A DNA stretch of 5,210 nt from NCBI GenBank assembly GCA_005889515.1, contig VBHE01000174.1:1-5210 (forward strand). The letters are read 5' to 3'. Below the pieces are notes generated by a model that was not told the origin of the DNA, did not search any database, and worked only from the letters and a program-made list of their open reading frames with translations. This DNA is from Chloroflexota bacterium. GTDB taxonomy: Bacteria; Chloroflexota; Dormibacteria; Aeolococcales; Aeolococcaceae. The position numbers and the translations under genes are program-made. Below, piece by piece: positions 1 through 5,210 of the stretch (positions are counted from its first letter, which is position 1; each line of letters starts with the position of its first letter).

Positions 1-1
1 G

Positions 2-2551
2 CTCGAGCGCGCCCGCGCCCAGCAGGTCGGCCTGCCCTCGCTGGTGTCGACCGACTACATCAACACGATCGCCCCCGACCGCGAGCCGTGGTTCCCCGGC
101 GACGAGGAGATGGAGCTCCGCATCCGCCGCATCAACCGCTGGAACGCGGCGGTGATGGTCACCCGGGCGAACAAGCGGTCCGAGGGCATCGGCGGCCACA
201 TCTCCACCTACGCGTCCTCGGCGTCGCTCTACGAGGTGGGCTTCAATCACTTCTTCCACGGCAAGGACGACGGCCGCGCCGGCGACCAGGTCTACTACCA
301 GGGCCACGCCGCGCCGGGCGTCTACGCCCGCGCCTTCCTCGAGGGGCGGCTCAGCGAGGCCCGGCTCGACAACTTCCGCCAGGAGGTCGGGGGCCAGGGG
401 CTGAGCTCCTATCCCCATCCCCGGCTGATGCCGGACTTCTGGGAGTTCCCCACCGTCTCCATGGGCCTGGGCCCGCTCAACGCCATCTACCAGGCGCGCT
501 TCAACCGCTACCTGCTCAACCGCCGCATCTCCGACACCTCGGAGTCGCGGGTGTGGTGCTTCCTCGGCGACGGCGAGTGTGACGAGCCCGAGTCCCTGGG
601 GGCGCTCGGCCTCGCCGCCCGCGAGCAGCTCGACAACCTGGTCTTCGTGGTCTGCTGCAACCTGCAGCGGCTCGACGGCCCCGTCCGCGGCAACGGCAAG
701 ATCATCCAGGAGCTGGAGGCGGTCTTCCGCGGCGCCGGCTGGAACGTCATCAAGGTGATCTGGGGACGGGAGTGGGACGACCTCCTCGCCCGCGACGTCG
801 ACGGTGTGCTCGTCAACAAGATGAACACCACCAACGACGGCCAGTTCCAGAAGTACTCGACCGAAACCGGCGACTACATCCGCGAGCACTTCTTCGGCCC
901 CGACCCGCGGCTGCAGAAGATGGTCGCCCACCTCTCGGACGTGGACCTGACCCACCTGCGCCGCGGGGGCCACGACTACCGCAAGGTCTACGCCGCCTAC
1001 AAGCTGGCCACCGAGTACGAGGGGGCGCCGACGGTCATCCTCGCCCACACCATCAAGGGATGGGCGCTGGGGCCCGGCTTCACCGCCCGCAACGCCACCC
1101 ACCAGATCAAGAAGATGAGCGAGGAGGAGCTCAGGGCGTTCCGCGACACCCTGGAGCTGCCGATCGCCGACCGCCAGCTGGGGCAGGGCACACCGCCCTA
1201 CTTCCACCCCGGCGACGACTCCGAGGAGGTCGAGTACCTGCGGGTGCGGCGGCGCATGCTCCACGGCTCGGTGCCGCGCCGGGTGGTGCGCGCCAAGCCG
1301 CTGCCGCTGCTCGAGGACGGCCCCTGGACCGAGCCGCTGGCGGGCTCGGGCGGGCGCGCCGCCTCGACGACGATGGCGTTCGCGGCCATCCTCCGCAGCC
1401 TGCTCCGCGACAAGACCGTCGGCAAGCGGGTCGTCCCCATCATCCCCGACGAGGCGCGCACCTTCGGCATGGACGCGCTGTTCCGGGAGGTGAAGATCTA
1501 CGCGCCCTTCGGGCAGCAGTACGAGCCGGTCGATGCCAACATGGTGCTCTCGTACCGCGAGGCGTCCGACGGGCAGATCCTCGAGGAGGGGATCACCGAG
1601 GCGGGTGCGATGGCGAGCTTCACCGCCGCCGGCACCTCCTACGCCACCCACGGCGAGCCGATGATCCCCTTCTACATCTTCTACTCGATGTTCGGCTTCC
1701 AGCGCACCGGCGACCTGGTGTGGGCGTTCGGCGACTCCCGGGGTCGGGGCTTCCTGCTCGGCGCCACCGCGGGACGCACGACCCTCAACGGCGAGGGCCT
1801 GCAGCACGAGGACGGCCACAGCCCGCTGCTCTTCTCCGCGGTGCCGAACGTGCGCATCTACGACCCGGCGTTCGCCTACGAGCTCGCGCTCGTGATCCGC
1901 GACGGCATGCGTCGCATGTACCACGAGGGCGAGGACCTCTTCTACTACATCACCCTCTACAACGAGAACCACCCGATGCCGCCGATGCCCGAGGGCGTCG
2001 AGGAGGGGGTGCTGCGCGGCCTCTACCGCTATCAGGCGGCGCCCGAGGCGCGCCGCCACCGCGCCCACATCCTCGCCAGCGGCACCGCGATGCTCGCCGC
2101 CCTCGAGGCGCAGAGACTCCTCGCCGACCACCACGACGTCGCCGCCGACGTGTGGAGCGCGACCAGCTACCAGATGCTCCGCGCCGATGCCCTCGAGGTC
2201 GAGCGCTGGAACCGGCTGCATCCGCAGAAGCGGCCGCGTGTCGCCTACGTCACCGAGCAGCTCACCGCGGCGCCGGCGCCGGTGGTCGCGGTCACCGACT
2301 ACGTCAAGTCGGTGCCCGACCAGATCGCACGCTTCGTGCCGGGCAGCCTCACCACGCTCGGAACCGACGGCTACGGTCGCAGCGACACCCGCGACGCTCT
2401 CCGCCGCCACTTCGAGACCGATGCCGCGCACCTGGTGGTGGCGGTGCTCAGCGCGCTGGGCCGCGAGCAGCGGATCGATCCCGCGCTCGTCTCCGAGGCG
2501 ATGGACCGCTACCGCATCGACCCCGAGACTCCCCCGCCGCTGCTGGCGTAG
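2..2551 (+). CDS. aceE: Pyruvate dehydrogenase E1 component, homodimeric type (5' partial)
   Basis: Thiamine diphosphate (ThDP)-dependent E1 of the pyruvate dehydrogenase complex, a cytoplasmic enzyme that decarboxylates pyruvate and passes the acetyl group to the lipoyl arm of E2. It aligns over its full length with E. coli AceE recalled from memory. Numbering from the GTG at 44: the ThDP/Mg motif GDGECDEPES starts at residue 175 and closes with Asn206, 30 residues after Asp176. His52, His88, Tyr123, His353, Glu519 (in EGITEAGA) and probably His588 match E. coli His106, His142, Tyr177, His407, the catalytic Glu571 and His640. The GTG at 44 is probably internal: the frame stays open to the window edge (LERARAQQVGLPSLV, then STDYINTI) and E. 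coli AceE has about 54 residues before this point, so roughly 40 or more are missing. Stop is TAG. No E2 or E3 gene adjoins, as is common for actinobacterial aceE. No terminator hairpin is evident in the 34 bp before the convergent neighbour. Confidence 0.97.
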   Translation, partial: LERARAQQVGLPSLVSTDYINTIAPDREPWFPGDEEMELRIRRINRWNAAVMVTRANKRSEGIGGHISTYASSASLYEVGFNHFFHGKDDGRAGDQVYYQGHAAPGVYARAFLEGRLSEARLDNFRQEVGGQGLSSYPHPRLMPDFWEFPTVSMGLGPLNAIYQARFNRYLLNRRISDTSESRVWCFLGDGECDEPESLGALGLAAREQLDNLVFVVCCNLQRLDGPVRGNGKIIQELEAVFRGAGWNVIKVIWGREWDDLLARDVDGVLVNKMNTTNDGQFQKYSTETGDYIREHFFGPDPRLQKMVAHLSDVDLTHLRRGGHDYRKVYAAYKLATEYEGAPTVILAHTIKGWALGPGFTARNATHQIKKMSEEELRAFRDTLELPIADRQLGQGTPPYFHPGDDSEEVEYLRVRRRMLHGSVPRRVVRAKPLPLLEDGPWTEPLAGSGGRAASTTMAFAAILRSLLRDKTVGKRVVPIIPDEARTFGMDALFREVKIYAPFGQQYEPVDANMVLSYREASDGQILEEGITEAGAMASFTAAGTSYATHGEPMIPFYIFYSMFGFQRTGDLVWAFGDSRGRGFLLGATAGRTTLNGEGLQHEDGHSPLLFSAVPNVRIYDPAFAYELALVIRDGMRRMYHEGEDLFYYITLYNENHPMPPMPEGVEEGVLRGLYRYQAAPEARRHRAHILASGTAMLAALEAQRLLADHHDVAADVWSATSYQMLRADALEVERWNRLHPQKRPRVAYVTEQLTAAPAPVVAVTDYVKSVPDQIARFVPGSLTTLGTDGYGRSDTRDALRRHFETDAAHLVVAVLSALGREQRIDPALVSEAMDRYRIDPETPPPLLA

Positions 2552-2585
2552 GGCGCCGGCTGCGCTCGAGTGTGCCCGCGGTCGC

Positions 2586-3205
2586 TCAGAACGATCCGGC
2601 GAGCGGCATCCCGAGTCCCGGGCCGCCCATCTCGCGCTGCACCACCATCAGCGAGAGCTGGAGGCGGGTGGCGATCTCCTGGTCCGTCCAGTGTCCCCCG
2701 GTGAGCGCGGTGAGGATGCGACCGGGCTCGGCGGAGGTCCATGGGTTGGGCTCGGCGGCGACGGTCCCGACGAGCGCCCGCAGCGCCGCCTCGCGCCAGG
2801 AGGCCGCACCGTTGCGGGTGAACAGGGCCAGCGCCCGCTTCAGGTCGGCGCGCGCCCGCCAGGTCTGGCCGAGGATGCGGAGCAGGCCGCCCCGAGCGAG
2901 CAGGGCGCGGCCGAGCTCCACCGACCACCGGTCGTCGGCGTGGCCGGCGACGGCGGACTCGAGGATGCTCAACGCCCCGCCGAGGTCACGCCGACCCGCC
3001 AGCGCCGCTCGCGCTGCGCGGCGCAGTAGAAGTCGAGGGTGCGGCGCGCGCACGGCGTCTCCCCGAGCTCGAGGAGGATCTCCACGAGGTCACCGACGAC
3101 CTCCTCCCACCAGGGCTCGTGATCCAGCACCACAGGCCCGCTCACCGGATTCACGCCCAGCTCGGCGACGCCGCGGCGGCGCCGCGCGCGCACGCCGCGG
3201 GGGGC
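2586..3205 (-). pseudogene. Frameshifted C-terminal remnant of a LuxR-family (TPR plus HTH) transcriptional regulator
   Basis: This stretch codes on the minus strand in two successive frames. From about 3205 to 3010 one frame holds TPR-like helices (EEVVGDLVEILLELGE, then RRTLDFYCAAQRERR). From about 3020 to 2586 another frame continues with RAALAGRRDLGGALSILESAV, helical-repeat sequence (RARADLKRALALFTRNGAASWREAAL), and a helix-turn-helix of the GerE/LuxR type (from WTSAEPGRIL through DQEIATRLQLSLMVVQREM, about 2741-2628). The order and spacing resemble the C-terminal third of large ATPase-TPR-LuxR regulators. Third codon positions are G/C-rich in each frame only over its own segment, which supports real coding history and a -1 frame change near 3010. 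The last HTH helix is replaced by GGPGLGMPLAGSF, and no ATPase domain is present. A broken regulator is the best reading; sequencing indels in GC-rich runs are the main alternative. Family assignment comes from motif memory, not a search. Confidence 0.6.
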
Positions 3206-3432
3206 TGCAGGCGTGCCTGCAGCACGCAGATCTGCTCGTCGAGACGGGCGCCGCATTCACCGATCACCGGCGGCGGCGCGTCGAGCAGCAGCGACGCCTC
3301 GAAGCGGCCGATACAGGCGTCGAGCAGGCCGCGTTCGCGGGCGCTGACCGCGAGCGAGCGGTGCGCGTGCAACCGCAGCGCATGGGCGTGCGCGAGCAGG
3401 CATTCCGCGGTCTCACGCGAGGTTCGCATCAT
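3151..3432 (-). CDS. Small alpha-helical protein of unknown function, or N-terminal part of the frameshifted regulator
   Basis: About 93 residues starting MMRTSRETAECLL. Tandem ATG codons lie at 3432-3430 and 3429-3427. A purine-rich ribosome binding site, GGGAAGAGAG (3445-3436, minus strand), sits 3 nt before the first and 6 nt before the second, so the second may be preferred. A GTG further up at 3459 has less support. Third positions are strongly G/C across the frame. The protein is helical and rich in Ala, Leu, Arg and His, with an alternating HAHALRLHAH stretch near residues 15-25, and contains Cys residues at spaced positions. No signal peptide, membrane segment or recognised domain is seen. 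The frame ends at 3151, but coding signal passes into another frame at about 3205, near a run of six C on this strand (3204-3199). The last 18 or so residues (Ala/Arg-rich) may therefore be a read-out past a frameshift. It may be a free small protein, or the start of one longer protein with the LuxR-like part. Confidence 0.5.
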   Translation of the reverse strand: MMRTSRETAECLLAHAHALRLHAHRSLAVSARERGLLDACIGRFEASLLLDAPPPVIGECGARLDEQICVLQARLQPPAACARGAAAASPSWA

Positions 3433-3435
3433 CGT

Positions 3436-3445
3436 CTCTCTTCCC
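3436..3445 (-). promoter_or_regulatory. Ribosome binding site deciding the start at 3432/3429
   Basis: Minus-strand GGGAAGAGAG directly before tandem ATG codons. It favours the ATG pair over the upstream GTG at 3459, which has no comparable purine tract. Seen in sequence; strength is inferred. Confidence 0.5.
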
Positions 3446-3450
3446 AGTCG

Positions 3451-3493
3451 GTGCAGCACATTGCACTGTTGCAGAGCAGGTGCAGGCTAGCAC
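3451..3493. repeat. Two GTGC...GCAC inverted repeats in the leader of the small helical gene
   Basis: GTGC at 3451-3454 pairs with GCAC at 3463-3466 (8 nt between; the arms extend to GTGCA/TGCAC). GTGC at 3480-3483 pairs with GCAC at 3490-3493 (6 nt between). Both lie between the candidate promoter at 3502-3530 and the start codon, so they could be a pair of operator half-site sets or small leader hairpins. The arms are short and could arise by chance. Confidence 0.3.
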
Positions 3494-3501
3494 GGACAGT
3501 G

Positions 3502-3530
3502 GTTATGACCGCGTCATGGTTCGCGCACAA
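3502..3530 (-). promoter_or_regulatory. Candidate sigma70-type promoter for the minus-strand regulator region
   Basis: On the minus strand, TTGTGC (3530-3525) and CATAAC (3507-3502) are separated by exactly 17 nt. They resemble the -35 TTGACA and -10 TATAAT boxes with partial matches. Transcription would begin near 3495, about 60 nt before the start codon at 3432. It lies in the least GC-rich part of the window, as expected for a promoter. Prediction by eye only. Confidence 0.35.
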
Positions 3531-3570
3531 GTTGACGCCCAGTCTGCTGCTGCGCGAACCCGGCGCGTTC

Positions 3571-3582
3571 CGCAACGTTGCG
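3571..3582. repeat. Perfect 12-bp palindrome CGCAACGTTGCG, possible operator
   Basis: A perfect palindrome followed at once by TTGC, so a GTTGC half-site is repeated. It lies about 40 bp upstream of the candidate -35 box of the minus-strand promoter, a position suited to a dimeric transcription factor site. No regulator family is assigned. Confidence 0.35.
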
Positions 3583-3612
3583 TTGCTCCTCGCGCATTGC
3601 TTTGGTCGAAAC

Positions 3613-3646
3613 ACCGGATGGGACCGGACATCGATGGATATCCGGT
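3613..3646. repeat. Inverted repeat ACCGGAT/ATCCGGT, weak terminator or operator
   Basis: Seven-base arms at 3613-3619 and 3640-3646 enclose a 20-nt loop that itself contains the palindrome CATCGATG (3629-3636) and a further ACCGGA copy (3623-3628). It lies 17 bp past the antiporter stop codon on the minus strand, so it could end that transcript. The tract after it on that strand is only GTGTTTCG, without a proper T-run, which makes intrinsic termination weak. A regulatory site is equally possible. Confidence 0.35.
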
Positions 3647-3663
3647 TGACGGAGGGGCGGGTC

Positions 3664-4875
3664 TCAGCGAGGGGACCGCCCGGCGCCGGTCCACTCACCC
3701 GCGCCGATGCGCAGCCGGCGGGCGATGAGGCCGGTGAGCCCACCCTGGACGAGCAGGGAGAGCACCACCACCCCGTAGGCGATCGTCGCCACCCGCGGGT
3801 CGACCCCGCGGTTGCCCGTGAGCGAGAGGGCGAGCGCGACCGACAGCGCGCCGCGAAGGCCCGCCCAGAACACGAGGTGCCGCCACCGCCAGGGGATCCT
3901 GCGCGACCGCGGGTCGGCGAGCGTCAGCAGGCCGTACACCGGAACCGCCCGCGCCGCGACCATGAGCCCGAACGCCGCGACCACCGTGCCGGCCGCGTCG
4001 AGCAGGTGCCGTGCGGGCAGGGCGGTGCCGACGAGCAGGAAGAGGATGGCGTTGAGAACGAAGTCGAGCACCGCCCAGAAGTCGGTGAGCTCCTCGCCAT
4101 GGAGCCGCAGCCGGCGGCCGGTGCCGGCGACCACGACCCCGGCGGCGACCACCGCCATGATCCCCGAGGCGCCGAGCAGGTCGGCGGCGAGGTACCCGCC
4201 GTAGGCGATCGTCAGGGTCACCAGGATCTCCACCTGCGGCTCGGTGACGGCGCGCAGCAGGGCGACGCCGAGGGCGCCGACCGCGACCCCCACCGCCGCC
4301 CCGCCGGCGGTCTCCACGGCGAAATGGATGAGCACATCCGGCGGGGACGGTGCGCCGCTGCCGATGGACGCCAGCAGCGCGGCGAAGATGGCGACGCCGG
4401 TGCCGTCGTTGAGCAGGCTCTCGCCCTCGAGCAGGGTGGCGAGCCGTCGCGGCGCCTCCTGCCGGCGCAGCAGCGACACCACCGCGATCGGGTCGGTGGG
4501 GGCGAGCACCGCGCCGAGCAGCATCGCATCGGCGAGGCGCAGGCCGAGCAGCGCGTGGACGAGGAGCCCGATGACGAGGACGGTGACGGCGACGCCGGCG
4601 GTGGCGAGGAGCGCGACCGGAGCGAGCACCCGTCGCAGGGAGGAGAGGTCGAGGGTGAGGCACGCCTCGAACACCAGCCCGGGGACGAAGGCGAGGAGGA
4701 TCAGGTCGGGGCTGACCGCCTGGCGCGGGACCCCGGGGATCAGGCCCACGGCGATCCCGCCGGCGGCGAGCACCGCCGCGTACGGGACCCGCGCCCGGCG
4801 CGAGAGCGCGCGCAGCAGCACCGCCGCCGCGCTCAGCCCGACGAGGAACAGAAGGAATCGCTGCGCGGCGGTCAT
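3664..4875 (-). CDS. CPA1/NhaP-type Na+(K+)/H+ antiporter
   Basis: A 403-residue inner-membrane protein that would exchange cytoplasmic Na+ or K+ for external H+, for pH and salt balance. It is hydrophobic throughout with about 12 membrane spans. Family hallmarks: LAFVPGLVFEACLTLDLSSLR (61-81); APTDPIAVVSLLRR with Thr127-Asp128; LLEGESLLNDGTGVAIF with Asn156-Asp157, the likely ion-binding Asp pair as in archaeal NhaP proteins; FWAVLDFVLNAILFLLVG (266-283); and WAGLRGALSVALALSL with conserved Arg341. The C-terminus is short (about 20 residues after the last span), so the large cytoplasmic regulatory domain of some relatives is absent. The ATG at 4875 is chosen because the hydrophobic sequence starts there and it overlaps the upstream gene's TGA as ATGA. 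The frame's extension upstream to 5178 is Arg/Pro-rich shadow of the symporter. No Shine-Dalgarno precedes the ATG (minus strand TACGTCCCCGA), so translation probably depends on coupling. Ion preference cannot be read from sequence. Confidence 0.93.
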   Translation of the reverse strand: MTAAQRFLLFLVGLSAAAVLLRALSRRARVPYAAVLAAGGIAVGLIPGVPRQAVSPDLILLAFVPGLVFEACLTLDLSSLRRVLAPVALLATAGVAVTVLVIGLLVHALLGLRLADAMLLGAVLAPTDPIAVVSLLRRQEAPRRLATLLEGESLLNDGTGVAIFAALLASIGSGAPSPPDVLIHFAVETAGGAAVGVAVGALGVALLRAVTEPQVEILVTLTIAYGGYLAADLLGASGIMAVVAAGVVVAGTGRRLRLHGEELTDFWAVLDFVLNAILFLLVGTALPARHLLDAAGTVVAAFGLMVAARAVPVYGLLTLADPRSRRIPWRWRHLVFWAGLRGALSVALALSLTGNRGVDPRVATIAYGVVVLSLLVQGGLTGLIARRLRIGAGEWTGAGRSPR

Positions 4876-5210
4876 TCGGGGACGTAGTCGCGGCGCAGCC
4901 CCAGGCGGTCGGGGGCGTGGAGCTGGAGCATCGTCGAGCCCACCCCGGCGGGTACCCGGCCGTCGACGAGCGAGAGCACCACCATCACCAGGAAGGCGAG
5001 CGGGATGGTGACGATCGCGGGCTGGGCGAGCACCACCGCGAGCGCCGAGTGGGTGTCGAGCAGCTGGGCGAGCGGCTGGCTGGCGAAGGCGACCATGGTG
5101 ATGACGATCCCGGCGGTGGCGGCGAGGCCGCCGACGGCCGCCCCCGCCGCGGCGCCGAGGAGGGTGAGCCGCGGCCACCAGATGCCGAGCACGAGCAGGG
5201 GGAAGAAGGA
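4872..5210 (-). CDS. C-terminal end of a sodium:solute symporter (SSS family, ActP/MctC-like), 5' partial
   Basis: The final 112 residues of a membrane transporter whose start lies beyond the right edge; the frame is open to 5210 and reads SFFPLLVLGIWWPRLTLLG. This matches the S-FFP-L-LGI-W-R motif that begins a late membrane span in SSS symporters, and it is followed by Gly/Ala-rich span sequence (GAAAGAAVGGLAATAGIVI), the last span (PAIVTIPLAFLVMVVLSLV) and a short soluble tail with MLQLHAPDRLGL. The GTG at 5192 is an internal Val, not a start. Members related to ActP and MctC import acetate, pyruvate or propionate with Na+ or H+; the substrate here is not decidable from the fragment. Its TGA overlaps the antiporter ATG by four bases. 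Confidence 0.8.
   Translation of the reverse strand, partial: SFFPLLVLGIWWPRLTLLGAAAGAAVGGLAATAGIVITMVAFASQPLAQLLDTHSALAVVLAQPAIVTIPLAFLVMVVLSLVDGRVPAGVGSTMLQLHAPDRLGLRRDYVPE

Larger units (their letters stand above)
3433..3663. other. Intergenic region, less GC-rich than the genes
   Basis: This 231-bp gap lies between the antiporter stop and the start of the small helical gene, both on the minus strand. Base composition is visibly less GC-rich than in the genes. It holds the ribosome binding site, a candidate promoter and four short inverted repeats listed separately. Open frames crossing it on either strand lack the third-position G/C pattern of the real genes, so no coding region is called here. 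Confidence 0.6.

Noticed and set aside
44..46. GTG at 44 as the start of aceE
   Set aside because: The frame is open upstream to the window edge with aceE-like residues, and the family has about 54 more N-terminal residues in E. coli.
2552..2585. Bidirectional terminator between the convergent aceE and regulator remnant
   Set aside because: The 34-bp gap shows only a short GGCGCCGGC-type GC-rich patch, with no stable stem followed by a T-run on either strand.
2187..3029. Plus-strand 280-residue frame over the end of aceE and the regulator remnant
   Set aside because: A Ser/Arg-rich shadow of aceE and antisense of the LuxR-like region; the minus-strand frames carry the codon signal and family motifs.
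3171..3205. GCG/CCG-rich tract as a tandem repeat element
   Set aside because: It is low-complexity coding DNA without a fixed repeat unit; it is relevant only as a likely site of slippage or sequencing error.
3480..3728. Plus-strand 82-residue frame and minus-strand frames (3429-3743, 3503-3694) across the intergenic region
   Set aside because: They lack G/C-biased third positions, have no good ribosome binding site and no recognisable protein features, and they overlap the antiporter end.
772..4887. A 1371-codon open frame on the plus strand spanning all genes
   Set aside because: It is Arg/Pro/Ala-rich low-complexity translation running over aceE in the wrong frame and antisense to the regulator and transporter genes. 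It arises because stop codons are rare in very GC-rich DNA.
4876..5178. N-terminal extension of the antiporter to 5178 (504 residues)
   Set aside because: The extra 101 residues are Arg/Pro/His-rich and lie in the wrong frame over the symporter end; the hydrophobic protein and the ATGA overlap begin at 4875.

Overview
This is a very GC-rich window (coding parts nearly all G or C at third codon positions) from a high-GC bacterium. The pyruvate dehydrogenase E1 looks most like the actinobacterial homodimeric type (for example its GGHISTYASSASLYEVGFNHFF stretch, residues about 50-70), so an actinobacterium or a related high-GC soil lineage is the best guess. That assignment is inference, because no rRNA or other marker is present.

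Layout. (1) Positions 2-2551, plus strand: almost the whole of aceE, the homodimeric E1 component of pyruvate dehydrogenase, missing only its N-terminal tip at the left edge. (2) Positions 2586-3432, minus strand, convergent with aceE after 34 bp: a stretch that codes in three successive reading frames. It begins as a small alpha-helical protein with its own start and ribosome binding site (3432-3151), then continues as TPR-like helices and a C-terminal LuxR-type helix-turn-helix (about 3205-2586) with two apparent -1 frame changes. I read the second part as a broken or frameshifted LuxR-family regulator remnant. (3) Positions 3433-3663: a less GC-rich intergenic region with a candidate minus-strand promoter and several small inverted repeats. 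(4) Positions 3664-5210, minus strand: an operon of two membrane transporters, the C-terminal end of a sodium:solute symporter (SSS family) followed, with an ATGA stop/start overlap, by a complete 403-residue CPA1/NhaP-type Na+/H+ antiporter.

How they may work together: SSS symporters of the ActP/MctC type bring in acetate, pyruvate or related acids with Na+, a CPA1 antiporter can expel the Na+, and AceE turns pyruvate into acetyl-CoA. The translational coupling of the two transporters is seen directly; the substrate and the link to AceE are inference. I found no RNA genes, CRISPR array, insertion sequence or clear novel system. The most noteworthy part is the frame-switching regulator region and the repeat-bearing intergenic DNA in front of it.
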